Part shown: positions 44,447 to 55,708 of the stretch, piece after piece
How positions within the stretch are numbered: position 1 is the first letter of the stretch
How the letters are laid out: each line of letters begins with the position of its first letter
Assembly (NCBI GenBank): GCA_958510825.1
Contig: OY294049.1
Location: 22,520,945 to 22,584,944, forward strand
DNA from: Brachypterus glaber
Taxonomy: Eukaryota > Arthropoda > Insecta > Coleoptera > Kateretidae
DNA: 64,000 nt
Reading direction: 5' to 3'
Notes under the pieces: generated by a model
Seen by the model: the letters and a program-made list of their open reading frames with translations, nothing else
What the model was told of the DNA's origin: nothing
Databases searched by the model: none
Made by a program: the position numbers and the translations under genes

Positions 44447-47400
44447 GTAAGTAACTTTTGAAAACCTAAATAGGGTAAGCAGTACAGTGATTGGCCACCA
44501 GATAGTGATTGGCCACCTAAATTTCAATTTAAAATAATAACGTTTCTGCGTGTTTTATTTAAAATTTGAATATACTTTGAATATTCTTTATTATGCTAGC
44601 TTACGGGCACGCATTTACTTTATTAGAGGGAGCTACTGTATAACAATGACAAAATTGTTAAGTGATAGGTACAAGCGTTTTGTGCCAATCTGCCATTTCC
44701 TCAAGAAAAAGTTAAGAAACGCCTCAACTTTGGTAAGTTTTTTCTTAATACCTTAATAATGTTACATTGATATATAATTTTTATTGGTTATATATTATAT
44801 TAACAAGCAGTTTAAAACCATTTGAAAAGTTATAATCTTATAAATTTATTAATTATAGGTAGGTAGGCCAATCACTGCCTGATGAAATTGGGTAAAAAAT
44901 AGTGATTGGCCTGGGGTTTAACCCCCCGTAACTTTTTTTGTTTTTAAGGTTTTTTCGAGGATTTTTTTTCAAAAATAATAGGGATCCTTATACGGATTCG
45001 TTGCACATTGCGTACACTAAATCCTCTAAACAAAAAAATAGGAGAAGCAAAATTTCCTTTCAATTTATTTACTTTTTGTAAAATAAAAAAATTTACAAAT
45101 GGGGGGGGGGGTCTTGAAAATGTTACGCCGCGTTACATAAGGGTCTTGGGGGTCAAAAATGGCCAAATTTTGTGTTATGTAATACTTGAACGTTCCCTTA
45201 TAGGGTTTCAGAGATACTAAATAAAAACTACTTTTAACAAGTACCCTTAGGAAGGTCTTAGCTCCCTCATTTCCGGACCAACCTCTATAGGAACTTTAAT
45301 ATTTTTTAATTTAAAATCAGACTTTAAAATTCTTGATCCTATTTTTCAATATCTATGTATAAAATATGAATCGGTTTTTGCTAAAAGGGCCTTAGTCATT
45401 AAAATAAAACTTTTGGGATATTAAAAAAAACTTCCTATTTTTTTTTTGTTATTTAAAAAAATATCCAAAAACACTTTTCAAAGTAAACCTAGTGTTTAAT
45501 ATATAGTAAAACTTTCACATAAGTTGGAAGAGCCGTTTTTATGTAATTAAATCCCTAAATTTGTAAAAAACGCCCTTTTAACAAAAATCGAAGGAAATGA
45601 GAACATAATAAAACGTTAACAACAGCTAATTTTCTTCGCCGTGTGACTCAGGTTTAAAGTCACTGTCAGGATATTTAGCATATGTTGTAGGCCAGTTTAT
45701 TATGGCTTTAAAGTACTCTTTGTACTGACCAGGAAACAAAAAAAAAAGAAACAACATTTCAACAAAAATCAATGTGTCTATCCCCTACCATAATAAAACT
45801 GTATCTAACTCAATTTTGAAAGAAATTGACTTACGCCCTTTTAGCAAAAACTGATTCATGTAGGGTTACATACAGAGTATACATACAGTGCCGTCCAAAA
45901 GTCACCCCCCCCTCTTAACTTTTGAACCAGTTGAGATACCGACTTCAAATTTAGAACTCTTAAATAAGACAACTTAAAATAGCTTTTAGCATATATTTGA
46001 TATTTTCAGCTCTTAAAATGTGGGCAGGGGGGCATGGGGGGACGTTTTTTTAAATGGAAAGGGGGGTCGTGTGATACATCATTTTAAAGCTTATAAAATT
46101 CTCTATTTAAACTAACATTTTTAAATTTTTTAAAACTGTTTTTTAAGGTTTTGATTTTTCAATTTTTTGTGCTAAAACATTCGATTTTTTAAGTTTTTTT
46201 TATAAATTTTTATTTATGTCAACTAAAATTAGTTTAAAAATATAATTAACATTTTTTTTATGATGAAATTAGGCATTTTTAAAAAATTATTTGTTTTTTT
46301 TTAGAGGAATTTTGACATTAATACCCATTTTCAACGCCATTTTAAACCCAATTTTTTTTTTAATTTAAAAATATGGAGTTAAATGGAGAATTTTATAAGC
46401 TTTAAAATGATGTATTACACGACCCCCCTTTCCATTTAAAAAAATGTGCCCATGCCCCCCTGCCCACATTTTAAGAGCTGAAAGTATTAAATATATGCTA
46501 AAAGATAGTTTAAGTTGTCTTATTTAAATGTTCCAAATTTGAAGTCGATATCTCAACTGGTTCAAAAGTTAAGAGGGGGGGGGGTGACTTTTGGACCGCT
46601 CTGTATAACATATATACACTGGATGTAACCCTGTATATACAGGGTGTCTGGCACATGAATAGAAAGTTTTTAAGTTTTAGAAGAGCCCATTTTGAGTCTA
46701 TTAGTATTTTTGCAAAATAGTTCAATTTTTCCTAATTATTATTATAAAAATTTTGTATGCCAATTTATAACTTAAAATACAGTGGTCGGAATTTATTTTT
46801 CTATTTTAAGCAAAATTTTCCCAAAAACGACACTAGTTTAAGAGACTCAAGTAGTTGTAAAAACTTCTCTATTGCATACCATTTTTAATAGTATACCAAC
46901 TTATGACAAAAGTTTTCAGCAATTTTATATTGTACCAAGGTAGCTAAGCCCCTTTGAAAGTGGCTAAAAATTATGGTTTTTATTTAAGAACTCAGGAACC
47001 TTTTGAGATATAGCAACAAGGGTAATAATCTTACTAATGCCTATCTATCCTATTTTATTTTCATGTACTTTTTAAAAAGTCCAAACCAGGGTTGTGCAAA
47101 ATGGGGAGGCTTATCAGTTTTTTGTCCAAAACTTTTTTCTGTGTAACTTTTTTGTGATTTTATTTTTGGAATATAATACCTCAGGTCAAAATACATGAAA
47201 AATGTTCTCTTGTTGTAATACTGTAAGATTAACTGTTTTCGAGAAAAAAATAATTTAAAGGTGATATTTCACGGGTCGAGGACGAAAAATTAAATACTAA
47301 AATGTTGAAAACAAAAATTTCAATGATGCAGGGTTATTCTATATCAAAAACTAAGAAAAAAAGATTTCATACATGTAGGTCAAAAATCGGTTTTAAAGCT

Positions 47401-50400
47401 ACTATGGTCCTTTAAAAATAGTGCATTTTTAGGAGACCATAGCTACCTTAGGATTGATGTTTGGAAGTACCTGTATGTTTTTTTCTTAGTCATAAGTTTG
47501 AATATTGAATACTATTGAAAAGGGTATGCAACAGAGAAGTTTTTACAACTATGTGAATCTCTTGAACTAGTGACGTTTTTAAGAAAATCTTGCTTGGAAT
47601 AGAAAAATAAATTCAAACCACTGTATTTTAAGTCATAAATTGGCATAAAATTTTTTTATAATAATAATTCGGCATATTTTTTGTATTGTTTCATCAAAGT
47701 ACATATTAATAATATTTTAAAAAATATTTAGGAAAACTAAAAGTATTTAGTGTCATCAAAAATAGTATGGGAAAAAAATCAAATATTTCGCAAAAATACC
47801 TAAAAAGGCCGATATCTCAAAAACGGTGAGACTTTATATAAGGGTATAACTGGTCTAATACTCAAAATGGGCTCTTCTATCACCCCTTAAAAACTTTCTA
47901 TGCATGTGCCAGACACCCTAAATACGGTGTGATCCGTTTATTTTGGAAACACCCCAATAAAAGGAGTAGGTATTGATGGATAAGGATGAAACCTTTTTTA
48001 AAATGTGAGGACAAAAAAACTCTACAAAATAATTTTGTTTTCCGAAAACCGGCTAATTACACTAACTTTTATAATAGGTTAAAAAAAAAACATATTAGCG
48101 TTTTTTTTACAACTAAAATTTTATCGTGAGTGTATTTGCAATGCTTAAAATGGGTCTATACCAAATTTGGTCAAGAACCATCAATCGGTTAATATTTAAA
48201 AAATAAAAATGTTTTGCATAAAACTATGCGATTTTTTTTAAAATACTTAAGACAAGTAGACATTAATTGTCTGCATAAACAATGAATTACCCGTTATTTT
48301 TTTGACATTTAATTGTTATTTTTTTTTATTTTAAAAATGTCTTTATCTTTACAAGATTAAAATAATTTTTGGAGAGGGTGAAAGATCAGTCCTTTAATTC
48401 AATGGCTCCCTAGATCCCCTGATCTTAGTTGTTTATAATTCTTTTTTTGGGGAACAATCTCGGGAACAATTTAAAATAAAGTTTATAAAACCAGGTCTCA
48501 AAACAGAGAGGATTTAAAAAATAGAATAATAGAAGCGTGCCAAGAAATAACACCTCAACAGCTTCGAAAAGTTGTTAGAAACACGCGTCTTAGGTACGAA
48601 AAATGTATTGAAAAAAACGGGGAACTTTTCGAGAATTCAGCAATTTAATTTATATTTTAGCAAACAAAAAATTAATTGTCCCCTTTTAGCTTATTAAAAT
48701 GAAATTTTATTGTTTTATTTAGTTTTTTTAATAAATAAAATATTTGAATTAATTTAAATTACCTAGTTTTAATTTTGAACGCATTAAGAAATAATTTTAA
48801 TAAGGTGGTAGGTACTTAAAATATTAATTATTTAATAAAAATATACAAAAATATATTAATTTCTAGTGTGTGATAAAACAGGTAATACTAGCGTGTTTTC
48901 TTTAAAAAAAACCTATTATAAAAGTAAGCCTAGTTAGCCGGTTTTTGCAAAACTAAATTATTTTTGGGGCTTTTCTTATAGAGTGTTTTTGTAAACGGAT
49001 CACACTGTATATTATATCCTCGGCTTGTTTTTTTTTACAGTATTGGCTGTACAAGTTTAGGGATCCAACGAAGAAATGGGACCCTTCAACCAGAGACAGA
49101 ACTGAACTACAAACTCAGTTTGCCTCAAATTTTCTTGTTGCATCTCAGTCTCTCTCATTTGCGTGTCTTCTTCTGACTCTAGTTTATGGGGCCAAAATTA
49201 AATCAAAAATAAGAAATGTTTTTTCGATTACAGTTATGTTTGTTATGTTTCTTATAACTATTATTTTCATATATGTAGATACAGACTCATGTGAGTATAA
49301 ATAATTGTAAAATAATATTACATTTTAAAGTTTATTTCTTTATAAATATACAGTGCATGTCTAAAATCCGCCCCATTTAACTTTTTAACGGCTTAAGATA
49401 TTTGAACTTGAAACTTTTGGAACACTTAAATAACATAACAAAAGTAATTTGTTGCTATATATTTTATGTGTTTAGGGGGCACAATGAAGGTAGGGGGCAA
49501 TGGGGGACACGTTTTAAAATAGAATGCCTACCAGGAGCGGATTTATTTCATAGGGGGGGGGGGGGAGGCATCCATAAGGAAAAAAATGGCGCCTTCGCGA
49601 AAAATATAATTTTGAAGGTATTTCTATGCTAACATATCTCGCTAAGGGGGGGCTGGCCCCCATGGCCCCTGCCCTAAATCAGCCCATGATACCTAGGTCG
49701 TTTTAAACATTATAAAATTCTCTCATATTTTTTTATTTATAGGATTAAAAATAGGAAATTTTGTAAAAATTTCTTAAAAAAAACAATTTTTGAAAAATTG
49801 TTTATTTTATGATGCAACTACGCCAGTTGTACTTTTAAACTAATTTTAAATGATATAATTAAAAATAAACTTAAAAATTCGAATTTTTTAGCAAAAAAAA
49901 AATGAAAAACATTAAAAAATCAAAAAATAAATGGTCGAATGGAGATTTATATGAGTTTTAAAATGATATATCACACGACCCCCCTTTCCATTAAAAAGAA
50001 TGTTCCCCCTTGTGCCCCTAAGCCTATCAAATATATACCAACAAAATTATTTGGATTATGTTATTAGGGTCTATTTTATGTGGATATCTTATGCCGGTCA
50101 AAACTTAAAGTGGGCGGACTTTTGACACCCTCTGTATATATTTTTGTTTTAGGGCAGATCGGATTTTATGTAACAACTATGATACTTGGTGCTATATTAA
50201 ATGGTAAAAAAAACTGACTTTAATTAAGTGAAAACAGAGTAGAGGCTTAATCCCCTAAATATGGGGGATTTTAACATCACTTTAACTTAAAATACCGTCA
50301 CTAAAATTAGAAAAGTATAATAAAAGTTAGGTATAAGAAATTTACTTTGTAATTATTCTTTGATTATTTTTTTAGTAGAATAGTACCAGGTTAAAAAAAC

Positions 50401-53400
50401 ATGTAATGTAATTATTTAGGGTTATTTTTGATAAACACTCGGAAATGAAGCAAATAAAAACTTTATTGTATTACATAATCATGCCAACGTTTCACCTAAT
50501 ATTTAGGCTTCTTCAGGGCTAAATTATTAAATATGCATTAAAACAACCGAATTAAACAAAAACATTACATCAACAAACAAAATACACTGGACATTTTTCA
50601 ACAGAAGAATACTCACTGTAGAACAATTAAGTACTAATGTCCGACCCTGTTGTCGTAATGAAAGTATCATCTCTGGTCATTAACCAAGGTTTTTAAGTCA
50701 ATTTATAATATATAAAAGAAAAGACAAGAACGCATATGCTGGCAGAATATTGCTGGGCTCTTAAACATGACACAGACGTAACCCAGTACAGTAGGCAAAT
50801 AAAAAGAGCTAAAAAATAAAATTGATGTACAAATGTTGTATACAAACCTTCTTTCCTTTTGTTTTTATTATACCTATACCTACTTTTGGATTGAAATATA
50901 AATAAAAGGGTTTGCAAAAACATTTTTTTATTAGTACTACTTTGAATAAGTGAAACATTTTTTTACTTAGTTAACTAAATACCTATCGCAAAAAATACTA
51001 ATTTTCCCCCTCCTCAACAAAACACAAAAAAAAGTTTGAACTAGCTGATTTACTGACCTTCCACGTTTTCATACCAAGTTTTAGCCTAAATCGATTCCGA
51101 ATTATTTTGCAAATACAATATTTTTTTAAAACCTGTTTAATATTTTTTCATTCTGAATTTTTTCGGTATCAAGTTATCCCAAAAAACACCAAAAAAATTG
51201 TAAAGTAGAGTAAATTGACAACTTTAAGTTCATATATAAAAAAAATCCTGACGTGACCCGAAAAATCTGATTACAGATTCAAAATCTACGACCCAAAATT
51301 AGTTAAAAAAGTTGATCCGATGCCAGAATTTTTTTTGCTGTCGTACCTTGTTATTTAAGTAATTACTTTTTTAGGTACAAGTTCAATATGTTTGATAACT
51401 ACCTTTCAAATATCAGCATCATTTCCATCCAAATACCTAGCTGCACAATTGGCTGGCCAAGCTTTGTGCGGGATTTTAGCTGTCCTGGTGCAAATAATAT
51501 CTCTTTCAATAACTAAAACCTCTCAGGATGTAGCTTTCATCTATTTTTCATTTGGAGCTTTATTTACTTTATTAACTAATTTATTTTATTTATACATGGA
51601 AAAAAATTCAGAGTTTTACAAATATTACCAAAAAGATTTAAGTATCATTAATTCTTCGAAGCCAAGTAAAGAAATGTTTATAAGTATTATTCATAAAATA
51701 AAGTATCATTTGGGTGGTATGATAGTTGCTTTGGGTCCAACAGTTATGATAAATCCTGGAGTTACATCCAATATTCAATCCGTCCTCAGAACTAGCACAC
51801 CTTGGACTGGTAAGAAATATTTCACAGCCCAATAAACATAGCACTAATTCCAAAAATCGATGTTGCCCTGTTTAAGATAATTTTCTTTAAGGCGCCTTTT
51901 CACGGAGCAATTTGTACGCAAGTTTGGTGCTATGCAATTTTGTTGCAAGAATGATTCAGTATGCGCATACCTTCAGGCAAATTTGATGCTATTTTCGAGC
52001 CATCAAATTATTAGGACAAGTTCTATTTTTAGACAATTTTCATGCAAGATTTATAGTTATTTTCGTGGTACCAACCTGGAAAAAAGTTACTAAATCGATT
52101 TCTTTTTACTAATTGAGTAGCAACTGGACATGTTAATAATTATTAATAATAGGCCGGTCTGTCTAACTAAAAAGTTTCCTTAAAAAAGCAAATGCTAGGT
52201 TATTTTGTTGTCAACAAATGCAAAGACACGTCAAAATTGTCTGGTTGGCAGCATTGTTTAACTTGCAATATATAGCGTCAAACTTGCTCCGTGAAAAGGC
52301 AAATGAATGTGTAATTGTCCTCATGCTATATCTGGCAGCAAACTTGCATAGCACCAAACTTGCATATAAATTGCTCCGTGAAAAGGCGCCTTTATCCATT
52401 AGTCTATTATAACTTTTAAGAAACTTGTTATTACTGAATTATTTAAGTAGGTACCATTACTTCCGACTTCTCAGCAGCTGTTTATCTCTGTCAAAAGTGA
52501 AATAAAAGTTAACTTAGTCACATTCCATTAAGTACCCTGGTAGAAAAGTACATAAATCCAACTTAACATAACATAATCTTATAAGTGACCCTAGTTTGGT
52601 GTTGATACCATATATTTATTAAGATAATTTTACTTTAATGTCATCTAAAACTAAAGTTGTATTCCCTTTTTTTAAATCATTGACTTAAACATTCTTTCAA
52701 AGCACGAGTTTATATTTTTTTTTTTGCTTTTAGTGAAATATTTTGTTCCTGTTTGTGTTTATCTGAATTATAATTTATTTGATTTGGTTGGTCGAGAAGT
52801 GGCTCAAAAAATTAAAAAACCAAAAGAAACCAAATCTGTATTAGGATTGGGAATAATAAGATTGGTTCTATTCCCGCTAATAGTATTTTGCAATATACAA
52901 CCCAGACATCATACATTAGTTTGGTTTAATTCGGATACAGTTTTTATTGTTTTGCTTGGTGTTATAGGAATTACTCATGGATATTTGTTTAATTTGTGTA
53001 TTATGGCTATTCCATCGTAAGTTACAAAATTATAAAAATATTGTAAAAAAGTTATTGCAAAGGTATAAAGAGCCATATGGCCATATCAGTCTGTCTGGAC
53101 ATGTCTGTCTGGGAAAGTTAGATTCTTTATCCAAAGTTTTAGGCTGGGATGTTTTAAATAAAACTCTGGAGTAATCTGGAGTAATGGGGTGAAAAATATA
53201 TTTTTTTAAGTTAAATTTTTCCAAAAAAGATTTTTTGTTTGAATAAACACAGACCTATACTGCCCTACTCTGATGTAATATTTTGAAAACGCTGCTATAC
53301 GACAAATGGAGTTACTGCTTTCTAGCGTAGTATCGTTAAAGGTTATAGGTTAAAGTATTGTTTTTCTGGCAACAGTATTTTTATTAGTTTAATCTAGTTT

Positions 53401-53588
53401 ATCTAAACTTGGTTTTAGTTTTTTTAAACTAAGCTGTTATAAATATAATTATATAATATGATATTTATTGTTTTAGGGCTACAAAGTTGGAAGAACAAAA
53501 AGTATCATTTTTAATCATAATGATAGTGATGTATGTTAGTATGTTATCGTGTAGTTTTTTAGCACCAGTAATTATTAAGTTATTGTAA
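44322..53588 (+). CDS. Equilibrative nucleoside transporter ENT-2 (six exons, N terminus missing)
   Basis: ENT (SLC29) family, facilitated diffusion of nucleosides across membranes. Exons: 44,322-44,446, 49,041-49,290, 50,153-50,203, 51,375-51,809, 52,734-53,016 and 53,477-53,588, all with GT-AG borders and matching phases, giving 417 residues from the first visible exon to TAA. Only the short variable N terminus before the first helix is missing. Marks: PKDKYHSTYVLFYILG (helix 1), then FISATNYWLYKFRDP, VDTDSWQIGFYV, FPSKYLAAQLAGQALCGI, YFVPVCVYLNYNLFDLVGR, R-----PL--F-NIQPRHH. Two departures stand out: the Pro-Trp-Asn motif after helix 1 reads Pro-Gln-His, and Asn-Gly-Tyr before the last helices reads His-Gly-Tyr (ENT-1 keeps Asn). 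The frame is intact, so the protein is probably made; its transport activity may differ. Confidence 0.88.
45886..46603. mobile_element. CAG-type foldback, 718 bp, copy 2
   Basis: It starts CAGTGCCGTCCAAAAGTCA and ends TTTTGGACCGCTCTG, flanked by TA. Same length and sequence family as 19,479-20,196. Confidence 0.75.
46640..47919. mobile_element. CAG-type foldback, about 1.28 kb
   Basis: It starts CAGGGTGTCTGGCACATG after TA and ends CATGTGCCAGACACCCT; the terminal G and flanking TA are degenerate on the right. The arms pair in full (AGAAAGTTTTTAAG with AAAAACTTTCT; GAAGTTTTTACAACTA with its inverse). The left arm has an 8-9-base insertion at about 47,074 relative to its relatives at 14.7 and 37.3 kb. 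Confidence 0.7.
47925..49007. mobile_element. Tc1/mariner-like element with transposase remnant
   Basis: The ends CGGTGTGATCCGTTTA and TAAACGGATCACACTG are inverse copies of about 28 bp, flanked by TA (47,923-47,924 and 49,008-49,009). The transposase remnant is at 48,403-48,633. Only the C-terminal third of the protein can be recognised. Confidence 0.75.
48403..48633 (+). pseudogene. Tc1/mariner-type transposase, C-terminal remnant
   Basis: The + strand reads WLPRSPDLS followed by a stop, then FFFWGT, corresponding to the WPPRSPDL-P-DFFLWG block that holds the last catalytic Asp of Tc1/mariner (DDE superfamily) transposases in insects. After a frame change it continues EDLKNRIIEACQEITPQQL, then RKVVRNTRLRYEKCIEKNG and ELFE, the usual C terminus of the family. 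A stop and at least one frameshift make it inactive. The N-terminal part is not recognisable in the AT-rich remainder of the element. Confidence 0.75.
49041..49290 (+). CDS. ENT-2 exon, 250 bp
   Basis: Acceptor TTTTTTACAG before 49,041; donor GTGAGT after 49,290. It reads YWLYKFRDPTKKWDPS and ends IIFIYVDTDS, the region between helices 1 and 4 of ENT proteins. The matching ENT-1 exon is not found in the window. Confidence 0.88.
49351..50134. mobile_element. CAG-type foldback, 784 bp, with nested MITE
   Basis: It starts CAGTGCATGTCTAAAATCCG and ends CGGACTTTTGACACCCTCTG, flanked by TA. The left arm is interrupted at about 49,527-49,692 by the CGGATTTA MITE. A half copy lies at about 18,300-18,548. 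Confidence 0.7.
49527..49692. mobile_element. CGGATTTA MITE, copy 1
   Basis: It runs from CCAGGAGCGGATTTATTTC to TAAATCAGCCCATGATACC and includes a G-run and GGCATCCATAAGGAAAAAA. The same element is at 63,765-63,935. Confidence 0.75.
50153..50203 (+). CDS. ENT-2 exon, 51 bp
   Basis: Acceptor TTTTGTTTTAG before 50,153; donor GTAAAA after 50,203. It reads (W)QIGFYVTTMILGAILN(G). Its acceptor pyrimidine tract is only 18 bp from the end of the 784-bp foldback. Confidence 0.85.
50204..51374. other. ENT-2 intron
   Basis: It contains the Penelope-type repeat fragment at 50,450-50,620. The rest is AT-rich with no recognised element. Confidence 0.6.
50450..50620. mobile_element. Penelope-type terminal repeat fragment
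   Basis: It matches one arm and the centre of the 6,193-6,682 foldback, with most of the arm deleted at about 50,525. The CTGAAGA/stem/GAAAC order is on the minus strand at 50,489-50,516. Confidence 0.6.
51375..51809 (+). CDS. ENT-2 exon, 435 bp
   Basis: Acceptor TTTTTTAG before 51,375; donor GTAAGA after 51,809. It carries FPSKYLAAQLAGQALCG and GPTVMINPGVTSNIQS. Paralogous to ENT-1 16,920-17,354. Confidence 0.92.
51810..52733. other. ENT-2 intron with a 500-bp MITE
   Basis: The MITE at 51,891-52,393 takes the middle; the rest is AT-rich. A stretch near 52,545 begins TACCCTGGTAGAAA, resembling the end of the word-repeat group. Confidence 0.6.
51891..52393. mobile_element. MITE with AAGGCGCCTTTTCACGGAGC ends
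   Basis: The left end AAGGCGCCTTTTCACGGAGC and the right end GCTCCGTGAAAAGGCGCCTT are perfect inverse copies. GCAAGTTTG and its inverse recur inside, and a second CTCCGTGAAAAGGCAAA lies at about 52,288. Non-coding. Confidence 0.8.
52734..53016 (+). CDS. ENT-2 exon, 283 bp
   Basis: Acceptor GCTTTTAG before 52,734; donor GTAAGT after 53,016. It has YFVPVCVYLNYNLFDLVGR and GITHGYLFNLCIMAIP; the His replaces the Asn of the usual NGY motif. Confidence 0.92.
53017..53476. other. ENT-2 last intron
   Basis: 460 bp with no recognised element. Confidence 0.7.
53477..53588 (+). CDS. ENT-2 last coding exon, 112 bp
   Basis: Acceptor TTGTTTTAG before 53,477. It encodes the last helix (QKVSFLIIMIVMYVSMLSC) and ends TAA at 53,586-53,588. 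Confidence 0.9.
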
Positions 53589-53620
53589 TAATTATTGTTA
53601 TTCTGTAGTAATATTAAGTA

Positions 53621-53626
53621 AATAAA
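53621..53626 (+). promoter_or_regulatory. Poly(A) signal of ENT-2
   Basis: AATAAA within an (AAAT)n run, 33 bases after the stop codon. Confidence 0.6.
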
Positions 53627-53799
53627 TAAATAAATAAAAGAAGCAATTAATTACTTTTTCATTATATAGTCCAATAAAGTCCAAGAAGCTGTGCTATATA
53701 AGAAAATTTCTACAAAATAACCAAAACTGTTGCAAATTTATTTTTTTTTTTGTCGTAAGATATTAATCTCTCCTTCCGGGACCCACTGTATATAATATA

Positions 53800-54973
53800 C
53801 AGGGTTATTCAGAAATAAGTTTAAGAAATTTAAGAGGTGATTCTACTTTAAAAAATATGAAAAAATGTTCCTATAAAGGTTGGACTTGAGTCAGTCCTAA
53901 GGGAGCTAAGACCCTCCTAAGGGTACATCTGAAAAGTAGTTTTTATTCGTTTTTATTTAATATTTTTGGAACCCTATAAACCACACTAACGAATTTTTGC
54001 ACTTATCTTAACATTTGATAATGAATATCATTTCATGTAATTTTTATTCCGTAATTTTATTCAGGAACGTGCAAAATTGGGGGGCGATGTCACTTTTTTG
54101 CCACAAACTTCTTTATCTGTAGATTTTTTGACATTTTTAACAGCATATTAATCTTTAATAAAAAATACATAAAAAAGGTATTTTTTGTGTACCAGCTTAG
54201 GCCTAAGCGTTTTCGAGAAAATTGCAATTAAAGAGGCAATTTCACGTTCTGAGCATCAACGATAAAAACTAAAAAATGCACCAATAAACATTTTAATACT
54301 GCAGGTTGGTTCTACATTAAAACCTGTGAAAAAAAGCTCGTATGCATCTAGGTTCGAAAATCAGTATTTAGAGTACTACGGCCTCTTAAAAAATAACTAT
54401 TTAAGGGCCCGTAGCTCCCTTAAAAACGATTTGTGGATATTTGTGTTAGGGAACTTTTTTTCATAGTTTTTGATGTAGAATCACCCTGCAATACTGAAAT
54501 TTTTATTGGTGCATTTTTTAGTTTCCATTTTTTGATGCTCAGAACGTGAAATTGCCTCTCTAATTGCAATTTTCTCTAAAACGGTTGGCCGTACGGTGTT
54601 ACATAAAGAGTACCTTTTTTATGTATTTTTAATTAAAGATTAATATTTTATTGATAAAATGTCAAAAAGTCTACAGATAAAAAAGTTTGGGACAAAAAAG
54701 TGATATCGTCCCCCCATTTCGCAAGTCCCTGGATAAAATTACCAAATAAATATTGTATGAAATAATAGCCTTTATCATATTAAGACATGTACAAAAATTC
54801 GTTACTGTGGTTTATAGGGTTCCAGAAATATTAAATAAAAACTACTTTTTAGATGTAATCTAGTAGCTCCCTTAGGACTCATTTCCGGACCAACCTATAT
54901 AAAATTTTTTTTTCATATTTTTTGACGTCGAATCACCTCTTAAATTTCTCGAACCTATTTCTTAATAACCCTG
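53800..54973. mobile_element. CAG-type foldback, 1,174 bp
   Basis: It starts CAGGGTTATTCAGAAATAAG and ends TTTCTTAATAACCCTG, with TA on both sides. The arms pair through GAACGTGCAAAATTGGGG, TTTTCGAGAAAATTGC and ACGTTCTGAGCATC. Relatives: half copy at 42.4-43.3 kb and a fragment at 925-1,025. It fills most of the space between ENT-2 and the sugar transporter gene. Confidence 0.8.
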
Positions 54974-55644
54974 TATTTAAGATAAGTAGACTGTGTAAGT
55001 ACATGATTTAATTTAAATTATATCAAAACGTGAACTTTTTAAAAATACAGTATCGTATTAACGCTAAGATTAGGAAAAAACAAGCCGTGAAGATATGTAT
55101 GATACGCATTCCATTTTTTACAATTCACAGTAAATGGTATACTGCAGTTTCCCAAATACTCCATCCGCCTATAGAATAAAAAATAAAAAATTATGGAAAA
55201 TGATAGCTTTTATTGTGTGATATGCATATTCCAAATTTAAAGTTTATATCTTATTCCGTTCAAAAGTTAAGAGGGGGTGTATCATTTAAAAGAATAACCA
55301 CGTATGCTCTCCAGATATGTGGCTACAATGTGACGTAGTCCGTTTTTTTCGTAATTCTAGTTCAACTTGTATTTTTTTGGGATCACCGTGAGCTTTACGT
55401 TAAAATAGCCCCTAGTAATTAGTGTAATTGAAAGCATAAAAATCTATCAATACTGCACTGATCATATCTTAAAATGTATCAATATACTTGGAACAATAAT
55501 TAAAAACAGACTGATATATAAAAATATTTAGTAATGTCCTTAGAAAATATCTAAGGTGTGAGAAAGTTAAATATAAATATATAGATGTAATATTAAGGAA
55601 GAAAATTGCTAGTGGCATATTGGACAGAAGAAAAATTTTGAAGG
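54974..55644. other. Upstream region of the sugar transporter gene
   Basis: AT-rich. A short stretch at 55,083-55,120 (AGCCGTGAAGATATGTATG) matches the arms of the TTAA-flanked element at 30.1-31.1 kb. I cannot point to a core promoter. Confidence 0.4.
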
Positions 55645-55708
55645 ATGTTTAATATGTTTTGCGAAAAATACGGAGGGAATGTAACTCAAATCTTTGCTGT
55701 ATTTGCAG
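55645..55708 (+). CDS. Sugar transporter exon 1
   Basis: 64 bp from ATG to the GTACTG donor. Three upstream-frame checks: the next ATG in frame (codon 4) is also possible as start. Confidence 0.75.

Larger units (their letters stand above)
44447..49040. other. ENT-2 intron with a chain of elements
   Basis: It contains a segment with AGTGATTGGCC repeats in inverse orientation (44,476-44,918), a C/G-rich fragment of the 24.6-kb nested foldback (about 45,100-45,205), two CAG-type foldbacks (45,886-46,603 and 46,640-47,919) and a Tc1/mariner-like element (47,925-49,007) placed end to end. No host exon was recognised. Confidence 0.65.
49291..50152. other. ENT-2 intron occupied by one foldback
   Basis: The element 49,351-50,134 fills nearly the whole intron, leaving 60 bp on the 5' side and 18 bp on the 3' side. 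Confidence 0.7.

Noticed and set aside
44550..44756. 68-codon frame ending near a GTAAGT
   Set aside because: I considered an ENT-2 or transposase exon, but it matches neither and lies between inverse AGTGATTGGCC repeats.
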